Source: CALAED01 sp035765195 (GTDB taxonomy: Bacteria > Actinomycetota > Actinomycetes > Streptosporangiales > Streptosporangiaceae). Taken from it: 64,000 nucleotides of DNA. Below are positions 15,282-24,100 of this stretch, one piece after another. The notes under the pieces are model-generated. The model saw nothing but the letters and a program-made list of their open reading frames with translations, did no database searches and was not told the origin of the DNA. The translations under genes and the position numbers were made by a program. The first letter of the stretch is position 1; each line of letters starts with the position of its first letter. Location: the NCBI GenBank assembly GCA_035765195.1, contig DASTYC010000023.1, positions 124,001-188,000 on the forward strand, read 5' to 3'.

Positions 15282-16427
15282 GTGGTGCGGCGCGAGATTT
15301 TCACCGAGGAGCACACGGCCTTCCGCGACATGGTCCGGTCCTTCATCGACAAGGAGATCGCACCCTTCCACGAGCAGTGGGAAAAGGACGGCGTCGTCTC
15401 CAGGGACGTGTGGCTGGCGGCCGGCCGGCAAGGTCTGCTCGGCATCGACATCGACGAGGAGTACGGCGGCGGGGGCAACACCGACTACCGCTATTACACG
15501 ATCTTCAACGAGGAACTCGCCCGTGCCGGGGTGCACGGCCCCGGCTTCGCGGTCCACAACGACATCAACGGCGCGTACTTCCGGCGGCTGTGCACGGAGG
15601 AGCAGAAGCGGCGCTGGCTGCCCGGCTACTGCTCCGGCGACATCATCACCGCCATCGCGATGTCCGAGCCGGCCGCCGGCTCCGATCTGCAGGGCATCAA
15701 GACCACCGCGGTCAGGGACGGCGCCGACTACATCCTCAACGGGTCGAAGACGTTCATCTCCAACGGCATCCTCGCCGACCTTGTCATCGTGGTGGCCAAG
15801 ACCGACCCGGTGGCGGGCGCCAAGGGCGTCAGCCTGCTCGTCGTCGAGCGCGGCATGAAGGGCTTCGAGCGCGGCCGCAACCTCGACAAGGTGGGCCTGC
15901 ACGCGCAGGACACCGCCGAGCTGTTCTTCGACAACGTGCGCGTGCCGGCGGCCAATCTCCTCGGCGAGGAGGGCCACGGCTTCTTCTACCTCATGCAGAA
16001 CCTCGCCAGGGAACGACTGTCGATCGGGGTCGGCGCGCTGGCCGGCGCCGAGGCGATCTTCGAGCGGACCCTGGAGTACTGCAAGACCCGCGAGGCCTTC
16101 GGCCGGCCGATCGGGAGGTTCCAGCACAACCGCTTCACGCTCGCCGAGATGAAGACCGAGCTCACCTTCGCCAGGCCGTTCACCGACCGGTGCGTGCTGG
16201 CCGAGAACGACGGCTCGCTGAGCGCCGAAGAGGCCGCCATGCTCAAGTGGTGGAACACCGAGCTGCTGGTCAGGGTGGTCGACCGCTGCGTCCAACTGCA
16301 CGGCGGATACGGCTACATGACCGAGTATCCGGTGGCGAAGGCCTATCAGGACGCCCGCATCCAGACCATCTTCGGCGGCACCACCGAGATCATGAAAGAG
16401 ATCATCGGCCGTTGGCTGGGCGTTTAG
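15282..16427 (+). CDS. Acyl-CoA dehydrogenase
   Basis: A 381-residue FAD flavoenzyme that introduces the alpha-beta double bond in acyl-CoA substrates. Family signatures: AIAMSEPAAGSDLQGI (FAD/substrate-binding ACAD signature 1), GSKTFISNG, and QLHGGYGYMTEYPVAKAYQD near the end (signature 2). The catalytic base would lie in the C-terminal segment FGGTTEIMKEII. Start GTG 15282, or the next codon GTG 15285, follows AAGGGG. It overlaps the convergent antiporter gene by 26 bases. A 21-bp operator-like repeat lies just upstream. Confidence 0.92.
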   Translation: MVRREIFTEEHTAFRDMVRSFIDKEIAPFHEQWEKDGVVSRDVWLAAGRQGLLGIDIDEEYGGGGNTDYRYYTIFNEELARAGVHGPGFAVHNDINGAYFRRLCTEEQKRRWLPGYCSGDIITAIAMSEPAAGSDLQGIKTTAVRDGADYILNGSKTFISNGILADLVIVVAKTDPVAGAKGVSLLVVERGMKGFERGRNLDKVGLHAQDTAELFFDNVRVPAANLLGEEGHGFFYLMQNLARERLSIGVGALAGAEAIFERTLEYCKTREAFGRPIGRFQHNRFTLAEMKTELTFARPFTDRCVLAENDGSLSAEEAAMLKWWNTELLVRVVDRCVQLHGGYGYMTEYPVAKAYQDARIQTIFGGTTEIMKEIIGRWLGV

Positions 16428-17769
16428 CCACCCGCACCGGCCCCGGCCGCTTCTTACGTGATCGTTCCTCGGCCGGTGAGGAGTAGAGATCGGACGGGGG
16501 CGCGTAGAGCGCCGTCGGCGCCGTCAGCGACCTCGCGACCACCGACGCGACCGACACCCTCGACGGCGCAGGGGAGACCTCGGGACCCTTCCGGTCCTTC
16601 CGCATGGTGGCGCCGGCGCGACGGGTCCAGGCCTCGTAGGCGCCGTTGAACACCACGTGCAGCACGTTGATGACGAGGACCCCCGGAGCGACGACGGCGA
16701 CCGTCCCCGGGAGGCCGCTCTCCAGCAAGAGCGCGAGCACGATGGCGGTGATGCCGTTCTGCTGGGCGAGCGCGAGCCAGACACGGTCGGTGGGCTGCTG
16801 TGACCGCCCGAGCATGAACCCGGCGAGCATCTGGGCCGCGAACGCGACGCAGCCGAGGACGAGGCCGGGGAGCCAGCGGACGTCGAGGACGAGGATGAGC
16901 CCCAGCCCGACGGTGGCCAGCGCGAAGGCCATCGTGGTGACCCGGCCGAGGAGCCGGGGGAAGGCGTCCGGGTCGCGCGCCGACCGCGGCCGCAGGAACA
17001 GGCCGATGAGCGCGATCGCGAGCATCCAGAACCGCCAGACGGCGGTCGCGGCGACGGCGGTGAGCACGACGCACTGCGCGATGAAGCCCGCGGTGGACCG
17101 GGCGGAGCCGGAGGTTCCGGGACCCCCACGGACCTCGGGGGTGCCGGCGCGGCGAAAGGCCACCACCCACACCAAGAACACCGCGCCCGCCAGCAGCAGG
17201 TTCCACGTCAGCCCGGTGCCGAACGCGCCCAGGCCGCCGTCGGCCAGCCGGGCGGCGTCGGCCCCGCCCAGCGCGCCGGCGGCGAGCGCGATGCTCACGG
17301 CGTACACCGTCAGCAGCGTCGTCACGGGATCGTCGAAGGACGCCCAGGCCAGCAACAGGGCCTTGCCCTGCTTGGTCATGCGAGACGACTTCTCCAGCGC
17401 CGCCACCGAGAGCGGATCGATCTGCGCCACCACGGCGCCGAGCACGATGTACTCCGGGTGCTCGCGGAAGAAGGCGAACATCAGCGCCGAGATCAGCAGC
17501 GCCTTGGCGAACACCCCGACGGTGACGGCCAGCACGACCGTGCCCACGTTGCCCCGCAGATAGGAGCGCTCGATGCCATGGGTGCTGCTGTAGAGGCCGA
17601 TGGCCAGGAGCGCGGAAATCGCCACGAAGTAGGGCCCGGCAGTGACAATTTGGCCGATTCGGACGTCCCCTATTAACCGCCCGGCGAGGTAACCGAGGAG
17701 GGCGAGCCCTATCGTGAGCAGCAGCCTGCGTGCGGCCGAAGGGGGCCGTTCACCGGGTGTCTCGGCCAC
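16402..17769 (-). CDS. Cation:proton antiporter, CPA/NhaP-like membrane protein
   Basis: A 455-residue integral membrane protein with about 11-12 hydrophobic segments, such as LLLTIGLALLGYLAG, AKALLISALMFAFF and GLILVLDVRWLPGLVLG. The acidic segments QIDPLSVAALEKSS and ASFDDPVTT resemble the ion-binding Asp motifs of CPA1-type Na+/H+ or K+/H+ exchangers. The C-terminal 75 residues are polar and basic, probably cytosolic. GTG 17769 is chosen because AAAGGGG precedes it; the frame is open to 17892. The ion specificity cannot be read from sequence. Confidence 0.8.
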   Translation of the reverse strand: MAETPGERPPSAARRLLLTIGLALLGYLAGRLIGDVRIGQIVTAGPYFVAISALLAIGLYSSTHGIERSYLRGNVGTVVLAVTVGVFAKALLISALMFAFFREHPEYIVLGAVVAQIDPLSVAALEKSSRMTKQGKALLLAWASFDDPVTTLLTVYAVSIALAAGALGGADAARLADGGLGAFGTGLTWNLLLAGAVFLVWVVAFRRAGTPEVRGGPGTSGSARSTAGFIAQCVVLTAVAATAVWRFWMLAIALIGLFLRPRSARDPDAFPRLLGRVTTMAFALATVGLGLILVLDVRWLPGLVLGCVAFAAQMLAGFMLGRSQQPTDRVWLALAQQNGITAIVLALLLESGLPGTVAVVAPGVLVINVLHVVFNGAYEAWTRRAGATMRKDRKGPEVSPAPSRVSVASVVARSLTAPTALYAPPSDLYSSPAEERSRKKRPGPVRVAKRPANGR

Positions 17770-18069
17770 TCGTACCCCTTTGATCGCGGCAAACGACCTG
17801 ATGCCGGCCGCGCGACGCGAGTTCGCTCGTAACGTCCGCTGGGCAATGCGTCCGGTCTGATAGTAAGGGCTTGCCGCGAGCGCGGCAATCACGAGCGCAT
17901 TCGTGCGGAAGAACAGCGGCCGGGCGGGCTGGACGGGTAAGACCGCCGTGCTCCGCGCGACACCGCGATTTGGTTATTGGCCATGCGGCGGTGAAAGGAA
18001 TGAAATGGATCGTTCCGTAAAACGCTTTGCGTCGTCCGCCGCTCACCGCCCGCACCGCGCTCGTGGCCG
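17770..18069. other. Intergenic region between the fxs operon and the antiporter
   Basis: No gene is supported. A minus-strand frame from GTG 18046 starts VSGGRRKAFYGTIHF and reads into the antiporter region, but has no ribosome-binding site. The patch at 17960-18040 is less GC-rich than its surroundings and could contain the 3-prime end of the fxs transcript and the antiporter promoter. Confidence 0.35.
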
Positions 18070-19389
18070 TCACGGGCGGGCGGGCTCGTTGCGGTCGCGC
18101 CAGCGCCGCCGGTGGTCGGCGGACAGGCGGGCGGCCCCGGCGAGCGCCTCTCGCGACACCCCTTCGCGGCCGAGCGCCTCCAGGGCGGCGAGCATGCCGG
18201 TGACGAATCTGCGTCCCAGCGGGGTGATCCGTTCGCCGTCCAGCAGCACCTGCGCGGTGTCCAGCGCGGCGTCCCGCCACCTGGCGAACAGCACGTGCGC
18301 CTGTGAGTCCGGATCACGTTCGGCGCGACGTTGCCGGTTCCAGAACCTGGCCACGCCGAGGTAGGCGTACGCCCCGTGGAACAGCCCCTCCAGGGGCCGC
18401 GGGTCGTCGCGCCAGGGCGCGTAGAAAAGCTCGTCGGGGCGCCCTCGGGTGAGCTCGTACAGCTGGAGCAGCGGGGAGAGCTTGTTGTGCTGGATTTCGT
18501 GGGCGAAGGTCTCCGCCAGCGCGCGCGGCCCGCGCGGCAGGGACAGCGCGACGCAGCCGAAGGTCTCCGGTGAGCTGGCGCTGACGGCGTGACTGTCGGG
18601 AGGGTCGATCGGCACCAGCGCACGGATCCCGGCGGCAACCTCCGAGGCCGGGCCGCGATGGAAGGCGCGCAGCAACCGCCAGCCGCCGCCGACCACCTCG
18701 CTCCACGCCGCGAACTCCGCCGCGTCCAGGCGCGGCAGGCACGGCCGGTCGCCCGCGGTGAAGCGGAACGGATCGACGTCGTCGAGCAGCAGCGGTGCGC
18801 CGCGAGCCAGGGTCGCGACCCGTCGCAGGCCCGACCAGTCTCCCGCCTCGACGTACGGATCGGACGGGATGGACACGACGCGACCGCATGCCGCCAGCGT
18901 GGCGCCATCGGGGCCGACGTCGAGTACGGCGGGGGCGCCGGCCGGCGCGCCGGGGAACGCGGCCACGCCGAGCGAGGGCAGGACGATTCGTTCGTCCCGC
19001 ACGGACAGCGTGATCTGCGCGGGCCGGCCGGCGTGCACGGCCGCCGCCGCGGCGATCTCCAGTAGGCGGTCGAGATCGGCGGGTCGCCGGCCGCCCGCGA
19101 GCGTCCGCAGCAGGTCTACGCAGCGGGGGCCCACGGACGGATGGGTCAGCACCTTCCGCGCGGCCGCCTGGGAACGCCGATGGACCGCGGCCAGCACGTC
19201 GTACGCCTGGCGCGCCCTGGCCCCCGGGCCGGGACCGGACCGCTCCGCCGCGTCCACAATCGCCCGCAGCAACACGAGCCGCCGGCTGAGCTCGGCGCGG
19301 CGGAGCATGGCGAGCGCCACGGGTCCGCCGCCACCGGCCGCGACCTCGTCGAAGACGGCCGGCGGCAGCTCATGCCTGGGCAGCGTCAT
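18070..19389 (-). CDS. HExxH-motif putative peptide beta-hydroxylase of the FxSxx system
   Basis: A 439-residue protein with a single HEIQH motif (297-301) in ALAETFAHEIQHNKLSPLLQL. Proteins of this type occur beside FxsB radical SAM enzymes and are annotated as alpha-ketoglutarate-dependent, HExxH-type peptide beta-hydroxylases; the two His would bind iron. The rest is Ala/Arg-rich helix. Its ATG overlaps the fxsB stop by four bases (ATGA), showing tight translational coupling, so the frame's longer upstream extension is discarded. It presumably oxidises the peptide that FxsB crosslinks. The chemistry is inferred from family and context, not shown. Confidence 0.75.
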   Translation of the reverse strand: MTLPRHELPPAVFDEVAAGGGGPVALAMLRRAELSRRLVLLRAIVDAAERSGPGPGARARQAYDVLAAVHRRSQAAARKVLTHPSVGPRCVDLLRTLAGGRRPADLDRLLEIAAAAAVHAGRPAQITLSVRDERIVLPSLGVAAFPGAPAGAPAVLDVGPDGATLAACGRVVSIPSDPYVEAGDWSGLRRVATLARGAPLLLDDVDPFRFTAGDRPCLPRLDAAEFAAWSEVVGGGWRLLRAFHRGPASEVAAGIRALVPIDPPDSHAVSASSPETFGCVALSLPRGPRALAETFAHEIQHNKLSPLLQLYELTRGRPDELFYAPWRDDPRPLEGLFHGAYAYLGVARFWNRQRRAERDPDSQAHVLFARWRDAALDTAQVLLDGERITPLGRRFVTGMLAALEALGREGVSREALAGAARLSADHRRRWRDRNEPARP

Positions 19390-20648
19390 GGCAGTGCTCG
19401 GCCCGCGGCCGCCAGGTCGGCGATGTCCGCGGTCAGCCTGTCGCGCACGCGCGCGATGAGCGCGTAAAGGTCCGGGCAGTACACGCTCGGGTTGGCGAAC
19501 CCCGAGCCCGGCCGGTACCGATGGGGGTAGTAACCGCCGCCGCACACCCGGTGCAGGTCGCACGAGCGGCAGACCTCCGCCAGGGCGCCGGCGCCGAGTT
19601 GGCGGGCCGCGATCGGCGGCAGCGAAAGCGCGCGATCGAGCGGATCGCGCGACACGTGCAGCCCGGTCCACGCCGCGCCGGGATAGGCGGTGCGCAGCGC
19701 GTCGTCCTGGCCGATCGCGCCATCGGTCTCGATGACCAGGCACGACGAAGGCGAAAGGCCGAGGCCCTCGGTCCCGGACGCGCCGCCGAGCAGCATGGCG
19801 ATGATCTCCTCGAGCACCCGCACGCTGGTCCGCTGCGCCGGCGCGCCGTACCAGCGGTCGAAGACGGCGATGAGCCAGTCGGCGTAGGGGGTGGCGGACG
19901 CCCCCGGTTCGCGTCCGGGAGGCGGCGACCGCCAGTTGGCGTGGGGGAGCAGGAAGTCCACCGCCGGCGGGTCGAACGCGAGCAGCGCGTCGTAGGTGGC
20001 GACCGGGTCGTTGCGTACGTCGATGGTGCAGAGCAGGCCGGCGAACAGATGTCGGTACGGGCCCGCGGACAGCCGCTGGATCGCCTCGGCGACCTGTGCG
20101 TGCGAGCCCCGCCCGTCGGCCCGCACCCGATGCCGGTCGTGTGCGGCGCCGGCGCCGTCGATGCTGACGCCCACGTGAACGCCGAGCGCGTCGAGCACCA
20201 TCAGGTAGCGGTCGGTGAGCCGCATCCCGTTGGTCTGGATCGAGACCCGCACCGTCACGCCGCCGCCCGCGGCCGCTTCGATGGTCTCGACCGCGTAGGA
20301 GATCAGATCGGGGCCCGCCAGCAGCGGCTCGCCGCCGTGGAGCACGATGTCGACGGCCGTCGTGCCGTGCGCGTGCGCGTGTTCGGCGATCCGCAGCGCC
20401 GCCGCCTCGATCACCTCACGGGACATGGCCGGCGGCTGCCGCCGCCAACTCTGATCGGGGCCGCGGTACATGTAACAGTAATCGCAGGCCAGATCGCATC
20501 GGCCATGAATCTTGAGAATGAATTGCCGGAATGGCGTCGGAGTCCATCCCGCATCGCGGATGGCTTCGACGTCGAGCGTGTAGGGCCATTCTCGACGACG
20601 GCGGGGCGCCGGCTCTCGACCGTTGAGAACTGTGGATTCGTCGATCAA
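19386..20648 (-). CDS. fxsB: FxsB-type radical SAM/SPASM cyclophane-forming peptide maturase
   Basis: A 420-residue radical SAM enzyme. Cys51, Cys55 and Cys58 (CDLACDYCYM) bind the SAM-cleaving 4Fe-4S cluster; HGGEP (104-108) contacts SAM. SPASM-type cysteines follow: Cys303, Cys360, Cys363, Cys369 and Cys391, ligands for auxiliary clusters. The family crosslinks an aromatic side chain to a residue two positions later in a precursor peptide, forming a three-residue cyclophane. The start is a TTG directly after an in-frame TAA; no ATG or GTG precedes the SAM motif, and GGCGGG lies just upstream. Divergent from the precursor-like gene, and coupled to the HExxH gene downstream. Confidence 0.9.
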   Translation of the reverse strand: MIDESTVLNGREPAPRRRREWPYTLDVEAIRDAGWTPTPFRQFILKIHGRCDLACDYCYMYRGPDQSWRRQPPAMSREVIEAAALRIAEHAHAHGTTAVDIVLHGGEPLLAGPDLISYAVETIEAAAGGGVTVRVSIQTNGMRLTDRYLMVLDALGVHVGVSIDGAGAAHDRHRVRADGRGSHAQVAEAIQRLSAGPYRHLFAGLLCTIDVRNDPVATYDALLAFDPPAVDFLLPHANWRSPPPGREPGASATPYADWLIAVFDRWYGAPAQRTSVRVLEEIIAMLLGGASGTEGLGLSPSSCLVIETDGAIGQDDALRTAYPGAAWTGLHVSRDPLDRALSLPPIAARQLGAGALAEVCRSCDLHRVCGGGYYPHRYRPGSGFANPSVYCPDLYALIARVRDRLTADIADLAAAGRALP

Positions 20649-20950
20649 TTAGCCCGCCCTTCGGTCCACTCGGCACCGTCGCGCACGGCTAGTATTTGCG
20701 GTGATTACCGCAGAGTCAAGGTAGAGTGAAGCGGCCGCGGATTTTATTTACCGGCGGTTCGGAGGCCACTGCGTACCGTACTCTGGCCGAACTCGGACAT
20801 CTGTGCCGTGTGACACAGAGGCCGTTGCGGACACGTGCTTATATGCGCGGTCTACCTTTCCCGGTTGCTGGCCGCGGGCTATCCGTGCGAAGTAAGATAC
20901 TCACCATATGGTGTCCATATCCGTGATCTCTTCGAGTGGTGGCGACTTCG
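20649..20950. promoter_or_regulatory. Divergent control region between fxsB and fxsA
   Basis: This 302-bp gap separates the two arms of the fxs cluster. It holds TGCGGT-gatt-ACCGCA (20697-20712), an inverted repeat suited to an operator acting on both arms; a hairpin CTGTG...CACAG near 20801-20820; and the palindrome ACCATATGGT (20903-20912) about 40 bp before the fxsA start. A 16-codon frame from ATG 20908 runs into the fxsA start codon and could be a leader. No gene of its own is otherwise supported. Confidence 0.45.
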
Positions 20951-21175
20951 ATGGCTGACCCGGCCGCGGCGGGCAAGGGCCTCGTCTCCGATTTGGTCGA
21001 CCTTTCCTCGCTGCCGTTAGAGGTCGTCGCGGAGCTTCCCCCGTCTGTGCTGGGCCTCGCCCTGCGCCGGGCCCTCGAGACGGCTCGTCGTCCCGACGAT
21101 GCACAGTCCAGCTACCAGAAGTGCATTTCGAAAGCGGTCTCCTCGGTGCGAAGCGGTTCGGGGCGGAGTGAGTGA
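20951..21175 (+). CDS. fxsA: FxsA-like precursor peptide of the FxSxx system, atypical C-terminus
   Basis: A 74-residue peptide whose middle, LVDLSSLPLEVVAELPPSVL (15-34), matches the leader of FxSxx-COOH precursors. These normally end in Phe-x-Ser-x-x, where FxsB forms a cyclophane. Here the frame ends QSSYQKCISKAV...GRSE with no Phe; the only aromatic near the end is Tyr55 in YQK, which could be an alternative aromatic-x-x crosslink site. In the -1 frame the same DNA reads HFESGLLGAKRFGAE, containing an FxSxx-like FESGL, so a frameshift or sequencing error is possible. The stop overlaps a GTG of the next gene. ATG 20951 is the likely start; GTG 20936 is possible. Confidence 0.7.
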   Translation: MADPAAAGKGLVSDLVDLSSLPLEVVAELPPSVLGLALRRALETARRPDDAQSSYQKCISKAVSSVRSGSGRSE

Positions 21176-21177
21176 TC

Positions 21178-24100
21178 ATGGAGCCTGACGGCGGTGCCGC
21201 CGACCGGCCGGCCCCTCGGGTGGCGGCGTTCTGCTCGGCGGAGGAGCACATCGGCCAGACCACGACGCTGGTCAATGTGGCGCTGGTGCTGGCGGGGGGC
21301 GGTCGGCGCGTGCTGATCGTCGATACCCGCGGCGGACTACTCGGGGCGGAACAGTATCTGCGGCCGAGCGCACCGAGCGGTGGCGACACCGCGGATCGCG
21401 GCGAGGGCCGCGACGAGGGCCGTAGAGAGGCCGGGACGGTGGATCTCATCACCGTCGACGGCGACTCGCCGATCGAGGGCCTCTCGCGGCTCGCCCCATC
21501 GGCGCGGCCCGGCCCGGCCGAGGAGGCGGGCGCGTTCGATGGCTATGACTACGTGCTGATCGATGCGCCCATGGTCCAGACCGATGCCGGGCGCGCGGCC
21601 CTGGCCGGCCTCGCCGACCTGGTGGTCGCCTGCTTCACGCTCAACTCGTGGTCCATCGAGGGCACCGCCGACGTGGCGCGAGCAGTGTGGGAGCGGGCCA
21701 GAGCCGCGGGCAGGGAGTGGGTCACGGTGGTCGCCGTCGGGCTCAAGGTCGACACGCGGATGCAAGACCAGCTTCGCTCGGCGCGTGCGATCGTCCGTAC
21801 GGCTTTTCAGGGCATCGCCGATGACGGGCTCCGCTACCTGGAGATCCCGTACAACGCCGCTTACGCTCTCATCGAGAGCCCCGCAGCGCGACCACTGGCC
21901 GAGACGGCGGCGAGCCTGGGCCCGTACTTCGGTGAGCTGGCCAAAGAGCTCCTCGAGGAGCGCTCGACGCGGATCAAGCGGGCGACCGTGGTCTACACGC
22001 CGCGCCATCGCCGCTGGGCCGAGTGGTTCACGGCCCAGCTCAACAGCTGTGAGGTCGAGGCGTCGGCCCTGCCGTTCGGGCGGTTCAAGGGCGAGTCGCC
22101 CGGTCTCGGCTCCGCTCTGTTGGTGATCGCGCCGACCGAGATCGACCGGCAGGCGGTCGACGAGCTGGGCCGCCTTTCCCATCCGAACATCCGGCTGGTG
22201 CTGGTCGACGACCTGACGCCGGCCGCCGAGCTCGCCCACCACGAACAGCTCGACCTGCGCCGCATGACGGAGCCGACGGCGGTGGCCCGGCTGCGCCGCT
22301 CGCTTCATCTGTCTCCCGCCGAAGGCCCGCCCGCGGGGTCCGTGCGGTTCCCGAGGTTGCCCAGCGACACCAACCTGGCGCCGCGCGACCCGGGGTTCGT
22401 CGGTCGCGATAGGGAGATCGCCGGGATCGACGAGGCGCTGCGCTCGGCCGACGGCGGCGTCTGCGTGCTGACCGGCGAGTCCGGCATCGGCAAGAGCGCA
22501 CTGGCGAACGAGTTCGCCCATCGCTTCGGCGGCGACTACGACCTCGTGTGGTGGCTGTCGGCGGCGTCGAAGGAGACATGGCAGGACGCATCGGGGCAAG
22601 GGCGGCCGACAGCCGGGCAAGAGGAAAGGGTCGCAAGGTCAAAGTCGGTTCAAGACGGGCTCTTGGCGCTCGCCGATCGCCTCGACGTGCCGGGCGCGGG
22701 GGACCGGATCGCCGCCGTGCTCGAAAGGCTCGCCGCCCCCGACTCCGGACCATGGCTGTTGATCTTCGACGACGCGCCGGGGGACGGCACTCTCGACGGC
22801 CTCCTCCCCGAAACCGATGAGCACCGTCACATCGTGGTGACCAGTCGCGAAAGCGGCGCGTGGCCGGCGGCTCGCTCGGTGTCCGTCCCTCCGTTCTCGC
22901 CGGCCGACGGCCTCGCGGTGCTGTCCGCCCGGGTGCCGGGAATCCTGGCCGACCAGGCCCAGATCATCGGAGAGACCGTCGGCTATCTGCCGCTCACCGT
23001 TGGTCTGGCGGCGGCGTGGCTGTCCATCAACGCCGAACTGGAGCGCGCCGAGAACCGCATGCCCGAAGAGGCCGTCCGCAACTCCGTCAAGCAGTTCGGC
23101 GACGAGTTCCGTCGGGCACAGCACCAGATCGCGGCGGATCCCGCCGGCTCCGCGTTGCCGCGGGCCATGGTCGAAGTCAGCCTGCGGCTGCTCTACAAAG
23201 ATCCCGGCGTCGAGGTCTGGCATCAGGAAAGCGTCGGCAGCGAGGGACCGGTGTGGCTGCTGGAGACCTGCGCCATCCTCTCCGCCGGCGGGCTCACCGT
23301 CGATGTGCTGAAATCGCCCGCCATGCAGCAAGCCCTGGCGTACGCGGACGCGCCCGAACCGCGCGACGACCCCCGCCGCACGGGAACGGCACCCGTCGAC
23401 AGCCCCGCGGGCGTCGCACCGAGGTTCCGATCGCTGAGCGACGGCCTGGTCATCGACGTCGCCCTATGGAGCCTGGCACGCCACGGCCTCATCGAGGTCG
23501 ATCTCGGCGACCACGCTTCGCCCATACGAATGCATCCGATGCTGCGCGGGCTCATCGTGCGGCGCATGGGCGCGCGGCTCGACGCACGGATCACCGTGCT
23601 GCGCGAGGCGCTGAGCCGTTACGCCGAGCCCATCGACGGCGGGCGGGCCGGGGCGGACGCCGCGATCGTCGGCTATGCACCGGTGCTCCGGCCCTGGGAG
23701 GACGATCGGCCGGAGGTCAGGCAGTGGCTGTTGCGCGAGCTGAGCAGTCTGATCAGGGGCTACAACAAGATCTCTTTGCAGCGTGCGCTGGAGCTGGGCA
23801 GGGCGGCCGAGCGGGCCTGGGCCGACGACGCGAGGTCGGCGGAGTATCTGCGGCTGCTGGATCTGCTGGCGCAGACCCTCCGCGAGTTGGGCAACTACGG
23901 TGAAGCCGGCCGGCTCGCCAGGCAGACGCTGCGCGAGCAGCGACGCACCCTCGGCATCCACCATCCGCGGTCATTGCTGTCCGGCGACCACTACGGCAGC
24001 ATCCTGTGGAGCACGGGCGACTTCCGTCAGGCCAAGACCGAGGTCGGGCGCGTGATCACTTCGATCAGGCGGCTTCTCGGGCCGGACCATCGCGCCACCT

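Noticed and set aside
17750..18046. Minus-strand frame starting VSGGRRKAFYGTIHF downstream of the HExxH gene, as a second precursor peptide
   Set aside because: No ribosome-binding site, and it runs into the antiporter region without a stop at a plausible core; composition looks random.
20908..20958. 16-codon frame MVSISVISSSGGDFDG as the true FxSxx precursor
   Set aside because: Lacks the leader motif and an FxSxx end, and overlaps the better-supported fxsA start; kept only as a possible leader.
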